Shown piece after piece: positions 1-11,515 of a stretch of 64,000 nucleotides of DNA. Source of the stretch: Undaria pinnatifida. Its lineage: Eukaryota > Sar > Phaeophyceae > Laminariales > Alariaceae. A model generated the notes under the pieces. It saw only the letters and a program-made list of their open reading frames with translations, did not search any database and had not been told where the DNA came from. The stretch is from the NCBI GenBank assembly GCA_012845835.1, contig JABAKD010000019.1, positions 667,501-731,500 of the forward strand. The letters run 5' to 3'. Numbering within the stretch: position 1 is the stretch's first letter; each line of letters opens with the position of its first letter. The position numbers and the translations under genes are program-made.

Positions 1-161
1 CGCCGCCCGACACAGGCAGCAGCGACGGGGATATAGCGGTCGAACTTCTGGGCGAAGTCATCATCTATCTGGTAGTTGGTCGTGCAACTTTCGAGGTGCA
101 GGGCGACGAAAAACTGGGTTTGCGGCGGTCTCGATTGTTTTTGAAGCGTCGCCGGCGGTCT
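1..161 (-). CDS. Exon of a minus-strand gene leaving the window (unrecognised product)
   Basis: The complement reads open from about 250 to the left edge. Its lower part looks coding: it contains FFVALHLESC, then NYQIDDDFAQKFDRYIPVAA at about 110-20. The upstream part is rich in Pro, Gln and Arg. I placed the start at 161 because an AG there, used with one base completing a codon, agrees in phase with the donor of the exon at 628-931. An alternative acceptor is the CAG just before FFVAL at about 115. No stop is reached before base 1, so the rest of the protein lies outside the window. I do not recognise the family. Confidence 0.45.
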
Positions 162-627
162 ACGCTGTGCTAAGGACCTTTGGAGGCCGCGCTGCGGCTG
201 CTCCGGTGGTCCTACCTCTCGCAATGGTGGCTTCTCGCCTCTCAATCAGCCGACGACATGGCACCAATTCGCATGGCCGGCTTCGGTTACACAGAACAAG
301 CCATGTCTAGGTGGACAAACTCCCCAAATTGAATGTCAATTTTCAACTAAAATCGACCTACTCGTAGAAAGTCTTTTTTTACTTGTTTGTTGAATTTGAT
401 TTTTCGTAACAATTCTGAGAATGCCTGGTTGGTGATTCATTTTGTGACCAATCAGATGCAAATTAAATTCAATTCTTAAAAAAAAAATCGAAATTCGATT
501 TGGCAAGTTCCTCGTTAATTCGGGCCCGTATATCGTAGCCACTACTGTAATATAATATTATTAATTACCCCGCTCGAGAGGGGGGATGCTTTTGAGCGGT
601 CCCCTGTGCACGAAGGCCTCTCGCCTC

Positions 628-694
628 ACCTGTGCCGTGGAGTGGTGCTGTCGCTGAAAAACAGAGACGCCGCCGCCCTGTTGCTGCTGCCGTT

Positions 695-725
<31 letters not shown>

Positions 726-931
726 CTGCCGCTGCCGTTGCCGTTGCCTTTGTTGCTCTTCTTGCTGTTGTTGACGCCCTTGTCCTTGCTGGCGCTGTTG
801 CTCTTCGACGTGCCTTGCTTGGAGTCGCGGTGTTTGCTGCCCGTGTTGCCAGCGTCTACGGCAGCAGTGGTAGGGGTCGCGCTTCTATCGTCGTCGTCGT
901 CGCTGGCATCCGCAAATTGATCCTGCAACAC
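628..931 (-). CDS. Low-complexity exon, probably 5' exon of the left-edge gene
   Basis: The complement encodes about 100 residues with an acidic block (DASDDDDDRS), a Lys/Ser/Asn stretch and a Gly-Asn/Gly-Ser hexanucleotide-repeat tract. It ends at a strong donor (CACAG then GTGAGG; donor at 622-627), phase 2. The ATG at 929-931 may be the start. The TTGCAG just upstream of GATCAATTTGCG could instead be an acceptor, which would make this an internal exon. The composition suggests a disordered region. A chance open frame over a simple repeat cannot be excluded, because the opposite strand is also open. Confidence 0.4.
690..765. repeat. GTTGCC/GCTGCC hexanucleotide repeat
   Basis: A run of near-perfect TTGCCG-type hexamers. 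It underlies the Gly-Asn-rich tract of the minus-strand exon. Confidence 0.85.
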
Positions 932-2780
932 CAGTTACATGCAATACCAAATGGCTAAGTGTCCCATGACCCGAGCCACGTACGACACGCGAAGCATCGA
1001 GATACCACTCCTCTGTAGTAGCTCTGCAGCTCAGGTATCATAACGCTGTTATACAAGTACCGGTAACATCTAAGGGACTGTCAGAAAATTCGGAAATCTA
1101 AACCTGACAGTCCCGCGGAAAGTTGGACGTAAGTAGTCGTGTCTCTCGGGTACCTTACCCGCTACCGCTTGGCCTATATGGTCACCGAGGACGAACAGAA
1201 AGCAGCATGGACGTTGAGCGAACGCGTAGAATCTGCCCTGTCGGCTGCCTTTGTGGAGTGGGGTAGTGTAGATGCACTGAGCGCGCAACGCAAGGCACGG
1301 GGTTGGCGTGCCTCTCATCGCGAGCCCAATGAGTGGACACACCAGCGCGATCATCCATACGTGCAGCAGACGACGATATACACGTTTTTCATCATACTAG
1401 TTTGAGATTGCCAGGAATCCCTCAACAAGCCATTGATGCTAGAGTGTTTCACCTATGAGTGGCAGTGGAAACTTTATCCGAGCAATGCCATTACGTTGTG
1501 GCTCCATCCAGGCAAGAGATAGAGGTGGACAATGGGGTAGGTGCTTCAGCAGCGGGCACTCTGAATCTGCAATCAAAATGGGAACGTCACAAGCTCGTCC
1601 ACACAGAGTGCGCTGACTTCGAAACGATCGAGGCACATATTCATCTCAGCTCACCCGAACAACATATCTCAAGCGCTCCGATTCCGTTGCTTCGAACTTC
1701 GCCATTCCTAGACAGCAGCAGCGAAGCAGCTATATGTACGCACAGCAACTTTCGCGTAATTGTTGCTGATACAGGGGAAATTAATTGTATATCCCCTATC
1801 CAAAACGCAATTATGATGTAAAGAAACCCTAGACTTCAACCTGCAGTGGAAAGAAAGCAGCCTTACACTCGCCGTACGCAGCGAAGCTGGCCTAGCTTGG
1901 AGAAGGAGATGGCTTTTTTCGTCGGTGATCTCGTTGTGTCCGTCTTCGGGTGCTTTGTCGACAAGGTCAGTGGTGGTCCCGTGCTCCCGGGCTTGGTAGA
2001 CCGAGCGGAAGAGCTAATCCGTGGACGTTTTTTATTCTTGGAATACGAACACAACTGATTTGTGTGCACGTACGTAGCAGAGTTTGCAATTTGAAGAATC
2101 GATATGGTGACAAGCCAACATAAAAGCAGCTGCATGGGCCGCGTAGTAGCAGCATCGGGGTCTGATAGTGCGGGGCTCGGAGATGGCCCGGGCTGCTGCG
2201 ACCCATCTGCTCGTTTATCACGGGCTTAGCTTGACGTCGCAAGCATCCAGTCATCAGAGCGGACAGACTGATACTTTCTACCAGGTATACTATACCATTC
2301 GTAAGCCTCGTTGTTACAACGACATCTCGACATCAGCATCAACGTTGCACAATCCATACAGCATTGCGCAACTCCACATCAGCACACGCATCTGGGGTAC
2401 GTATGACGTACATATATGAACCCTTCTCCAGTGTTCCGACCAATTATATCTCATTTAATGTCTTGCGTCAGCGACTCTTGTGTTGGGTTTGCGCTGGTTG
2501 AAGTCACGGTTGAGCTGACGCGTACGTGGCACCTCCTCCTTTTTTTTTTCAATAATGCGAATAGTTGTGGGCTTGGCAGACATGTGAGTTCAAGATAGCT
2601 CTCCCTCCACCCGATCAGGAATTTGAAACAGCACCGCAAACAGAGCTGGTGTTGGTGCTGCTGGTGGTGCTGCTGGTGCTGTCGTCATCACGGGACCATC
2701 AATAGTAACTGCGTATACATAGCAACCAGCAGCTGCATCATCCTAAAGACCTGCGACAGTTTTTTTGCAGGGAGACGCGC
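932..2780. other. No gene recognised
   Basis: Short open frames on both strands overlap one another, lack splice context and show no family motif. There is no obvious tandem repeat. It may be intergenic, or the upstream intron of the left-edge gene. Confidence 0.5.
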
Positions 2781-2826
2781 GGTTTAAGTCCGGACGACCA
2801 AATTAGACATTGTTTTTGCAAAATAA

Positions 2827-3230
2827 ATGTGGTCGGTACGGGACTGGGACGAGATGGAAACGGGAAACCGTGTAATATTTCGTTCCCGACCGCGATTACC
2901 CCACCGTTCACGTTGTTGGTTTATGTTCCCACCGCCTACCATCCCGACGCAAAATGTCTTGTTCCCGTCCCGACCGTTTCCCGCTCCACTCTCTGTCCAT
3001 CTGTTCCCATCCCCTCCCGACCTTCGTGTACAGTTTGCCCCATCTCGAAGTATTGGGGCAGATATTTCCATTTCGTTTACTACAGTACCGGTTTTCTCGT
3101 TATTCCATCATGTTGTTGTTGTTCTCACATTAACTCGCATAATCAAGTCGGTGGTCACAGGACAGGCTCCAGTCACTCTGGAGCTGAGGAATACCCCAGG
3201 GAAAAACACACACAACCCAAGGTGGTACAC
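2827..3230. repeat. Dispersed repeat with GGGACGGGAAC/GTTCCCGTCCC motifs (copy 1)
   Basis: Repeated TTCCCGTCCCG-type words fill 2827-3060. The complementary form is at 43,540-43,850. The 3' part (about 3105-3200: CATAATCAAGTC, GGACAGGCTCCAGTCAC, GAGCTGAGGAAT) recurs in direct orientation at 43,115-43,200. These are two copies of one interspersed element with an internal rearrangement. No transposase or RT is encoded. Confidence 0.6.
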
Positions 3231-3448
3231 GCATATATCACAGCTGACGCAATTCATGCCTCCACCAGAAATATATAAAAGTGAAATCGGGAGTCAGTCT
3301 ACGATGTGCCAGGTCCAGGCCGGTGCATACGTCTCACTACTCACGCCTGGAGAAACCAAATATTCCGATTGCCACCCAAGGAAGACTACCACGTATATAT
3401 TACACGTAGTATCTATCACTACGCATACGCACGACAGGCATAAGTCAA

Positions 3449-3650
3449 TTGGAGAAAAAGAAACAAAGAAAAGAAAAGAAGATAAAGGAAAAGAAAGAAA
3501 AGAGAGAAAAAACGAAACAAGACGAAAAAGGCAAGCAAAGAGAAGAAAAAGACAAGAAAAGCAAGAAAAGACAAGACAGGAAAGCAAGGAAGGAAGAAGA
3601 GAAAAAAAGAAAAAAAAGAAATAGAAAAAGAAAAGAAAGAAAAATGTCCA
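3449..3650. repeat. Purine (AAAGA/GAAAA) tract
   Basis: About 200 bp of almost pure purine on the plus strand. It creates long Lys/Glu/Arg frames on plus and Phe/Ser/Leu frames on minus, none convincing as protein. Confidence 0.85.
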
Positions 3651-4229
3651 TCATACATTGTACCCGATATGAAACCATGATATGAAACCATGGATTCAAC
3701 AGGATTAGGCACTTTTGGATGCGACAGCAGAAGCGAGATTGCTGGAGACTCGTAGTCTACACATATTTTACACTTTCCTTGATTTTTTCTGTTTTTTCCG
3801 CCTTGCCTTTTTTTATAATAGAACAGTTTTTCAGGAATGTTTTTTATCCTAGATTGTTGTTCTAAAAAACTATACATTGTACCATAAAAAACTAAAATGT
3901 TTTGGCAACAATAGATCGTCCAGGTAGATCCTTGTTTGCGGTTGTGAAATATGCTACTCTGCTTCGCTGGTCGCCATCTCCCCCTCCCAGAACATCGCCT
4001 GTCAGCCGTCCCGTCGTTGGCCCCGTAGAAAAACAGAGCTCGTGTCCTCATCCGCGGGCACCCCCGCCCCTTCCCCAGCGACCAAACCAAGCCCTACCCC
4101 TTACCGTTGAATCCCATCCGACGGAAACCCCTGATTGTGCTCTCACATTGTGCTACGCCCATGCCCTGATTGTTGCTGCACTGCTCATTGCCACAGAAGG
4201 CAGGCCGCTTGGTGGATCCTTGCGTCGAG

Positions 4230-4815
4230 CTGTCCGTGGGAAACAAGCTGCACAGCACAACCATACCGGTCAGTTTTTTACTTTTCACCCTTCAGTTTGC
4301 CCACTTTGAGGGTGATTTGACCACTTTGACGTTGGCTTTGACTATTTTGACGTCATCTCTGAGTTTTTTACCGGTTTGACGGTTACTTTTGAGTTTGAAC
4401 TTGGCTTCTGAGCTTGAACCTGAGTTAAGATTGCCTTTGGCTTTGATTTTACGATTGACTGTCTATGGGGAACAGTCTCCACAACACATGTCAACCATAC
4501 CGGTCAGTTTGGCTAATGACTTTCGACTTTCAATTTTTGACTTTTGACTCTGACTTTTGCCATTGTGACGTTGACTTTTGAGCTTGAATTTGAGTTTTAT
4601 TTTAGGATTGACTGTCCGTGGGGAACAAGCTCCACAGCACCTTGTTGGTCACGTTCAACTTTGACTTCGGCAACTTTGACAATTGACTTTGACTGTGGAA
4701 TTTGAAAATTGACGTTTGAGATTGAGTCTGAGTGTATATTGGATTTTTAGTTTGAATTTTTTATTGACCGCCCGTGGGTAACGACCTCCACAGCACCACC
4801 ATCCCAGTAGGTTTC
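4230..4815. repeat. Four degenerate tandem units of about 160-220 bp
   Basis: A block resembling CCGTGGGGAACAAGCTCCACAGCACC recurs at about 4230, 4460, 4615 and 4770, each time separated by TTTGACTTTGA-rich DNA. The first two also share ACCATACCGGTCAGTTT. This is an old local tandem duplication with no coding signal. Confidence 0.6.
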
Positions 4816-5559
4816 ACTTCTGCCTTGAGATTTGCTATTTGTATTTGCAGCGCTAACTTTAACACTGACGCCACATTTATATACGTTTTTTTGTTTTTGT
4901 CGTTTGCGATCGCTGCCGATTCCCTGTTGACAGCTGGAAGCGTGCGGCGGCGATATCTACGCGTTTTTGTAAAGAAAATATGTAAATCACTTTTCATTTA
5001 GATACGTGCGTTTCTGTTACGGCATCTCTGACACCTAATTTTGTTCGGGCGTTTTTGTTGTTTTTGATATATACTACGGTTACATAACCTCATATATTGG
5101 CCTGCGGATAGTTGGGTTTCCATTTTGTGACGAGGGGTTATTGATACGCCTTGATGCTCCCTGAGATCGGTGGCCTGCCCGCCGGGACGGTCGCTGATGC
5201 TAATACGATAAGACCCGCGTGTCTGATTTATTATCGTTTGTGATCGCTGTCGCATTTTTCCCAGCTGGAAGCGTGCGATGACGGTTACAGAGCGACGCCG
5301 GAGTTCGAGCTGAGGAGTCCGGCGGTGGCGTTTCACGGCGTAACCGAAGAGTGAGTTGCCTGTGACAGTAACGCCACACTGGTAATGGAATATTTTGAAG
5401 TACAATGTTGATATGGTAAGGTATTGAGAATTGTGAATCACTGTCGCTCGCGCTTGGCAGTATTGGCGGTCGTTATTTCCCGCTCTTCCTTGTCTTCCTC
5501 CCCGCCTGCCCCCCCCTAGTCTTCCCTGGAACTGGCCACATCAGTAAACAAATAGATTC

Positions 5560-5815
5560 CTTCGAAGCTGTCATCCGATATGCAAGAGTATGCGCGCAAC
5601 GTGCGGAAGCCCGCCACCCAAGCGGTGCTTAATGGGATACAGCTCACCGTTCATGCGACTCGCCGAACACCTCACGGCGCTTCGCGCTTGGTGCACGCGA
5701 TGTATGCCTAGTCGGTGAAAACCCGACATGCTTCATCCCGGCGTTGTAGGAATATGAGCGTCATACCACTCTAATAGCTACTATACCATATCTGGCATGG
5801 TCTTAAGACTACGGC
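5560..5815. repeat. Dispersed repeat family R2, copy 1
   Basis: It contains CGCCGAACACCT, GGCGCTTCGCGCTTGGTGCA, CGGTGAAAACCCGACATGC and CATCCCGGCGTTGTAGG. Two further copies lie at 15,350-15,590 and 15,610-15,790. No protein is encoded and no clear termini are visible. Confidence 0.65.
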
Positions 5816-6201
5816 TATGCGTGGCATGAGCACCCCCCCACCCCCCACCCCCCACCCCCATCGTCTTCCTCACGTCCTCCTCGTTATTCCGCTCTTCCTT
5901 CTACTCTCTCCTCCTTCTCCTCCTCATCCTCTTCCTTCTCCCCCACCCGTCCATAACACGCCAACATACCCCCCTCGCTTCCACCCGTCCACCCATCCTT
6001 CACACAACATCTCGTATTGGCAGCTTGCAGGTATTGGTTTTATATTACAGTGAGTATTACAGTGGGTACCTCGCTTTCAGAGCGCCCCGTGACAAGCGGA
6101 AACATGTGCTCTTAAGTACAAAGCGCTCTTACCTGTAGTGGGAATTATACAGCATTTAGTGCGGCGGGAAATGCCGAGTTGCCCGCTCTTAACTCCCGAA
6201 C

Positions 6202-6372
6202 GCTCTTAACGGGTGCTCTTAAATCGATGCACCCACCGTAGCTAGATCGTGACCTGGCTGATCTAAACGATGTAGATGACCTATTCAACGCTCTTAACGG
6301 GTGCTCTTAAATCGATGCACCCACTGTAGCTAGATCGTGATCTGGCTGATCTAAACGATGTAGATTACCTAT
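6202..6372. repeat. Tandem duplication of an 89-bp unit (x2)
   Basis: CGCTCTTAACGGGTGCTCTTAAATCGATGCACCCAC and the following GTAGCTAGATCGTGA block repeat almost exactly at 6202 and 6291. The preceding 6060-6180 (GTACCTCGCTTT..GAGC..CCGTGACAAG) is a dispersed repeat also seen at about 47,662-47,760. Confidence 0.75.
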
Positions 6373-6709
6373 TAGTATTCATATATAGTCATCTGTCTGA
6401 TTTGTGAAACCCTGCCTTGTCCACCGTCGCCCCCACCTTTCCACAAAGCGCCAACGCCCCCCCCCCCCCCCCCACTCAGACTGTATTTGTAGGGACGTCC
6501 TAACGATAGCCCTGGTGGGCGGATCATCTATTTCCCCCCTCCAACGGAGAGGCGCCTTTGCCGGCATTTGACCGACAAAACCGTACCAGATAAAATACCT
6601 ACCAGGTACCTAGTAACACATTTCACTATATAGAGAGTTTTAGGCTTGTTTTTGTGTTTTTGTGTTCCTTTTTTAACAAATCGCGAAAGGGCGTTGACCC
6701 AACCCAACC

Positions 6710-6772
6710 GTAACCCTAACCCTAACCCTAACCCTGACCCTAACCCTGACCCTAACCCTAACCCTAACCCAG
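6710..6772. repeat. Interstitial telomere-like repeat (CCCTAA)n
   Basis: About nine units of CCCTAA with CCCTGA variants in head-to-tail array. The G-rich form occurs again at 13,318-13,385. The unit is of TTAGGG type, embedded well inside the window. Confidence 0.8.
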
Positions 6773-6940
6773 GCTCAGGCTTCGATCCGAGCGCGGCTCC
6801 CGCGCGCGTTTCGGAAAAAAAAAGATAAAAATGTGCGGACCACCTCAAAAATCGAAGTGTAGTTGGTTTTAATTATATCTTGGTAGGATTTTGTGGGCTG
6901 AGAACATACTGCCGACGGTGGTCTGGACGATTTTAGATGG

Positions 6941-6993
6941 TCATCTTTTAGATGGTCATCTTTTAGATGGTCATCTTTTAGATGGTCATCTTA
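6941..6993. repeat. Tandem 15-bp repeat (GATGGTCATCTTTTA)
   Basis: About four head-to-tail units of TTTTAGATGGTCATC, just upstream of the 7 kb gene model. Confidence 0.8.
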
Positions 6994-7137
6994 GCCAATC
7001 CCCCCCCGGAGGATAAAAATGACAAGAAAAAAGAAAAACAGCCTCCTGATCTGTCCGCAGTGTCCTGTCCGCGCTCATGCCACCCTTCGGCAAACCGCCC
7101 ACCGACCTTCTCACCCGTTTTTAAAATATCTTTTTCA

Positions 7138-7218
7138 GGGACGTCCTAACAGTAACGCTTCTAGACCGATCATCCCCTCCCCCCTCCCCCGGCGGAGGCG
7201 AAGCTTTCGTAGCTGAAG
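7138..7218 (+). CDS. Possible exon, Arg/Pro-rich (very tentative)
   Basis: A TTTTTCAG acceptor at 7130-7137 is followed by an open stretch (GRPNSNASRPIIPSPLPRRR) that stops at about 7216. A decayed relative lies at 6510-6555 (GGACGTCCTAAC, GATCATC, CGGAGAGGCG). The local duplication of an acceptor plus exon start resembles what happens at firmer exons in this window. There is no family assignment. Confidence 0.25.
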
Positions 7219-7394
7219 CTGAACCACTTCTCTGCACACACTGGGGATCCGGCGGCCGCCCCACCACCCGAACGTGCCTTGTCGCGCCTCCCGAGGAGGT
7301 CTTGGGGTTTCCATGGGGTAGGCGAGGCGGGAGAAAGGAAGGGGATGGGAATGGCCTGGGGGAGTGGAAGGGAGCGGGGCGGGGGGGCGGGTCG

Positions 7395-8153
7395 ATGGTT
7401 CAGCTGGCGATGTGTTGGTCTCCCGCTATTCGATTGAGGAAGCCCTTGTCGTTTGTGGCTAAAGCTGGGATGATGACGGGCCGGGTAGTCTCTCGAAAGG
7501 TGGGTACTGAAACTCGGGGGGAGGGGGGGAAGGCGTGGTGACAATAGAAAGAGGGTGGGATTTGAAGCCCGCCGATACATATAGTAAGCGCGAGTAACTG
7601 ACTTATTAGCATGCGAAAAACTGAAAATTGTTCCATGTGTTTGTTCGTCTCTCCGAACAACGCAATTGAGCGCTTATGTACCCTGATCATTTTTCTTTTA
7701 TACGCTTACCCCCACCCGCCTCCTTCCGACGCCAGATGGACCGGCCGGTGTCCGCCTTGCTAAACCTCGGACTGGACGCCGCCGCACACGCCTCCGGCCT
7801 GATGCAAACCCCTTTACGAAGAGCAGCCGCGCTAGCCGTCGCCTCCGTCACCGTCTCCCTTAGCTCGGCTTTCCTAGCAGCGCTGGCGGCGTTTTTTCTC
7901 CCCGTTACACTAGCGATAGCGGCGGCAGCCGCGGCTGCTGCACCGCCTATGCTTGCGCTGTCGTGGGTGGCCGCGTGCACCAGCCCTGCTTGTGAACAGC
8001 TATGGAGACCCCTGTTGGTGTGGACGGGTCTGCGATCTAATTTGCTGCGGAAGGCTTTGCTTTTTGCGATCGATGAGGAGGAGGAAGGGGAGGAGGAGGG
8101 AGGGGGGGGAAGGGCGGGTGGGGCACTGGGAGCTTCATCCAGGAGGCAGGAGG
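7395..8153 (+). CDS. Putative membrane-protein gene, exons 1-2
   Basis: Proposed exon 1 is 7395-7499: it starts ATG GTT CAG, contains WSPAIRLRKPLSFVAKAG, and ends at AAAG followed by GTGGGT. Proposed exon 2 is 7736-8153: it follows a long pyrimidine tract ending GCCAG and ends at GGAG followed by GTGAAG. Both junctions are phase 0. Exon 2 encodes RPVSALLNLGLDAAAHASGL, then an Ala/Leu-rich hydrophobic stretch of about 60 residues that could form two membrane segments. A basic patch (LRSNLLRKALLFAID) and a Glu/Gly-rich tail follow. I do not recognise the family. The G-rich DNA makes chance open frames likely, so the strongest support is the acceptor and the hydrophobic pattern. A third exon may start at 9403. 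Confidence 0.4.
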
Positions 8154-8295
8154 TGAAGGGGAGTGGGGGGGGTGAGGGCGGGTAACACTGGTGGATGAAG
8201 AGTTCGTGTTCTCGTATTTTTCCCAAAACAAATGTTGGCTATATACGCAGAGGAGTTTTTTTTTTTTTTAGGGGGGGTTGTGTTTGGTTGTGTTT

Positions 8296-8640
8296 CTGTG
8301 TTGCTTTGCGTTGCGGAAGGCGCTGCTGTTTGCCGTTGATGGGGAAGAGGTAGGCGACGAGGAAGTAGCGGGACGGGGGAGGCAGGAAAAGGAAGAGGGG
8401 GCAGGATAGATTTGGTGAGAACTTGTTGCTCGTTTTACGGAGAAAATTCGTTAACTACGTTCTGTAGGGGTGTCATGCTTTGCTTTTTTGTTTGTGGTTT
8501 TGCGTTTCCTTGTGTGGTGGAGGGCGTTGCTTTCTGCGACGGATGAGGACGGATGAAGAGGAAGAAAGTGGGGCGTGGGGGGCAGGGGGCTCGGAGCTTC
8601 TTTGCAGGGGGGGAGGGGGCGGCTGGAGGTAAGATCAAGG
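8296..8640 (+). repeat. Two decayed copies of the 3' end of the preceding exon
   Basis: The exon segment at about 8044-8080 (LLRKALLFAID plus acidic tail) recurs as TTGCGGAAGGCGCTGCTGTT at 8311 (LRKALLFAVDGEE). It recurs again, more decayed, as GTGGAGGGCGTTGCTTTCTG at about 8515. The third copy also keeps GGAGCTTCTTTGCAGG and ends CTGGAGGTAAG, a donor-like sequence at about 8622-8632. The units are about 220-260 bp in tandem. Confidence 0.55.
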
Positions 8641-8784
8641 CTACGGTATTGTAGTATCATACTTGCGCGAGTGACTCTGTACCTCACTCACAGTAAGACG
8701 TTGGGTGATATTTTTGGTGCAGCACGTAGCTAACCATTCCTTTCCGAATAAATATGGAGAATAATGCTAAACAGCACCATATCG

Positions 8785-9090
8785 ATATTACCCTGTCACC
8801 GCAAGGAACACGGGGTGTCACTCGCGCGATTGACACCGAGCCACTGAAAAAAAGTGCCCAAAAGGGGGTAAAAGGGGGTAAACCAACAACCCCCCCCTAC
8901 CGTAGCATTGGTGCATTCCGCGATACGGGATAGGCGATAGGGGATGGGGGATACGGGGTGACACTATTATTAGCCTGTCACCGCAAGGAACAGGGGGGTC
9001 ACTTGCGCGAGGGACACCGAGTCACTGAAAAAACGGCCCCAAAACAACATACGTAACCCTACATAACCCTTATGGTACCGCAGCATTGGT
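8785..9090. repeat. Two direct copies of a 190-bp unit
   Basis: CCTGTCACCGCAAGGAACA, GACACCGAG and CACTGAAAAAA occur at 8790-8860 and again at 8973-9040. Between them are short GGGGTAAA and GATAGGGGATG runs. Noncoding. Confidence 0.65.
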
Positions 9091-9402
9091 CGTAAGTGGA
9101 GCGAGATCGTGGTGCTCGTGGACTGGAGTATGCTTAGTACCGGTATATATACATCGTACGTACGATTTTTTTGGTCGTTTTGTGTTTGTGATTTTGTATG
9201 GGTTACTTTGGTTACGTGTTGGTTTGTGGTTGTATGGACCATGTGTTTGACAGGTGTTTGCCGATGCTGTACGTACACTTTCTTTTATTCGTCCTCCTGT
9301 TCGGGTCTATTTGCAATATACGACCAACTCAAAGCTCTTCAACCTCCACTTAGTACCCTCGCCTCTGCTCTCCTCTCCCCCCCTTTCCTCTCAGGCTGTT
9401 CC

Positions 9403-9586
9403 CGAAAAAATGGCGCCTAGGAATAGCTTAAGCGGTTCCGCCTCTCGGAGAAACGCGCCGGATGCGAACACGGAGGGAGGGGCGGGGGGGGGGTTGGGGG
9501 CGGGGGCGGTGATGATGGTAATGTCGTGCTGTCAGAACCTGATAGGGGTGTTGCATATGGGGCTGGGGGTGTCAAAATGGCGATAA
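9403..9586 (+). CDS. Possible downstream exon of the 7.4 kb gene model
   Basis: A very strong polypyrimidine tract ending CTCAG (to 9402) precedes an open frame starting AVPEKMAPRNSLSGSASRRN. It runs into a Gly-rich stretch, a hydrophobic CCQNLIGVLHMGLGV segment and a stop at about 9586. Phase 0 matches the donor at 8153. A weaker relative of the GGGGCTGGGGGTGT end occurs at 9725. The product is unknown; the exon may instead end at a GT inside the G-rich run. Confidence 0.3.
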
Positions 9587-9754
9587 GGAGGGCTAGCGAT
9601 GGGGATAGCGGTTTGTAGTGACAGTGATTATTACAGCGAAATTGATGTCGCGATTGCGATGCGATATAGCAGCGGCGCGGGGCAGAGGGGGGGTGGTTGC
9701 TTATAGCGTTTTGTGTTATACACGGGGCTGGGGGTGTTGAGGTGGTGACCTGCG

Positions 9755-10175
9755 GTAGCGATGTCACGACAAGGGTAGCGACATCACGATATCCGTAGCG
9801 ATATCACGATAACGGTAGCGATTATCACGATAACGGTAGAAAATATCACAATAAAGGCAGCGATTATCACGATAACGGTAGTGATATCACGGTATCGGTA
9901 GCGATATCACGAGAACGATATGATATCCGTAGCGATGTCACGATAGCGGTAGCGATTATGGCGATGACTGTAGCGATTATCACGATAAAGGTGGTGATAT
10001 CACGATATCGATAGCGATGTCACGAGAACGATATGATATCCGTAGCGATATCACGAGAACGATAGCGATATAGTATCACGATAACGGTAGCGATTTCACG
10101 ATAAAGGTAGCGATATCACGATAACGGTAACGATATCACGATAACGGTAGCGATATCACGATAACGATAGCGATA
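9755..10175. repeat. Minisatellite, about 18-19 bp unit (AGCGATATCACGATAACGGT)
   Basis: About 20 degenerate head-to-tail units with GATATC palindromes and GATTATCACGATA variants. No spacer-like unique sequence separates them, so this is not a CRISPR array. Confidence 0.9.
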
Positions 10176-10259
10176 TCGGTTACTGTAGGGAAAGTGACTA
10201 CGATTGTGATGTTGGCCTTGACAGCGATTGCAAATTACGATAGCGACACAGTGAAAGAC

Positions 10260-10520
10260 TCCCGATAGTACCGGTGTTTCTTTGGCCCAATATACCGGCC
10301 CATTTCAGGGCACCGTCTCTAATGGGAATAGGGTTACTATTATTATATAGTTACGATTGAGGGTTCCAGTCTTACGAAGCAAATACACCGGCACTATAGA
10401 GAGCTGTGGCACTAGTCAACCAGCACTATCGAGGGCACCCCACTCTTGCAACATCGCCGCGAAACAGACCTCATGGTGCTACTATAGCCACGAGGGTATA
10501 GCACCGGTACTCTAGAGGGG
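10260..10520. repeat. Dispersed 'CGGCACTATAGAGGG' repeats
   Basis: Short words of the type CCGGCACTATAGAGRG recur here and at 12,075-12,150, 12,600-12,655 and about 58,745-58,790. A related GTTTAGTGCGGGAC form is at 46,520-46,640. It looks like one noncoding interspersed family. Confidence 0.45.
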
Positions 10521-11515
10521 ACGTGACACATCCTGCCAAGGAGCTCGCGCGGGCGTAAAAATCCTGGTTTTGCCGCTGTGGTCATCGCCAAGAATGCGTG
10601 CGGGTGTAGAAAATAAAACGGATCTTGCGGTTGTACCGAAGAAGCTCGTGCGGTCGTAGGTAAGAGGCTCGCAGCAAGCTGACCCCTTGGATCGAATCAA
10701 CAGAGGCCTTTCAATCGTCTCGCATAGAGCGCAGCAGCCCACACAAGTGGAGGAAAGCAGGTACGTAGATAGCACAGCCATAATAAGGCAGTCGGCATGG
10801 GTTGCCGGAAGGAAGGCGGCGAATACAAGTAGAAGAAAACAGCCGCGTAGCACAGCCTTCGCAGAGCAGCCCTCCCGGAGAACGCAAGGAAGCGTTGGCG
10901 GTTGGTTGGCGACGTGTGTTTCGATACAGGTGTTGAGGTATACGATCCCCTTTTTGGCTGTTTTGTTTTCGCAATGACGGGGCTCCTTAGGCGTGACACG
11001 ACACGATATAGAGGTGCCACTTCTTTGGATGCTTTATTTTGTGAATGACAGGGTTTTTCCAACTCCCCAAAACTGATCGTAGTCTACACTAACTCCAAGT
11101 ATTTTGTACCCATGTCGGGAGTGCGGTGCTAAACATGCTACTAAGTAAAAGGGTTAACCCAAAATCGTGGGAGTGTCGTGTTGTTGTTTGTTTTGCGGTA
11201 TATAGTGTCTATTAATAGTAGTCGTGTTCGATCATGGATGTGGTCGTCGGGTTGTTGCTAAATTTGTGTACTCAAAATCAGTCTGTGGGTGACATACAAA
11301 GTACTTTATCGAGCCAACAATCATGCAGGGCCAAAAACAACAATGGTTGATAAACCACATTGGCGAACCAAATCAAGTGTAAACCACGTCTACCTTGTTA
11401 GTTCTATTTAGACCTGTTAATAGTCAGGGACCAATATGCTTTTTTGTTGGCCGTGAGATATGGCGGGGGAGGCTTGAGTTCGCGCTGGCTCTATCGATCT
11501 GTTGATAGTCAGCTA
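10521..11515. other. No gene recognised
   Basis: Overlapping frames on both strands between 10,510 and 11,060 share short repeated phrases (CTTCTTTGG..GTGACA.GG and CCTTTTTGGCTG..CAATGACGGGG are related). They lack splice sites or motifs. 11,060-11,515 is AT-rich with nothing recognisable. Confidence 0.45.

Noticed and set aside
2827-3624. 265-codon plus-strand open frame
   Set aside because: Its first part is a dispersed GTTCCCGTCCC repeat and its end a purine tract; the Lys/Arg/Glu run is compositional and other frames are open too.
9755-10175. CRISPR-like direct repeats
   Set aside because: Units abut without unique spacers, vary in sequence and sit in eukaryotic DNA; a minisatellite explains them.
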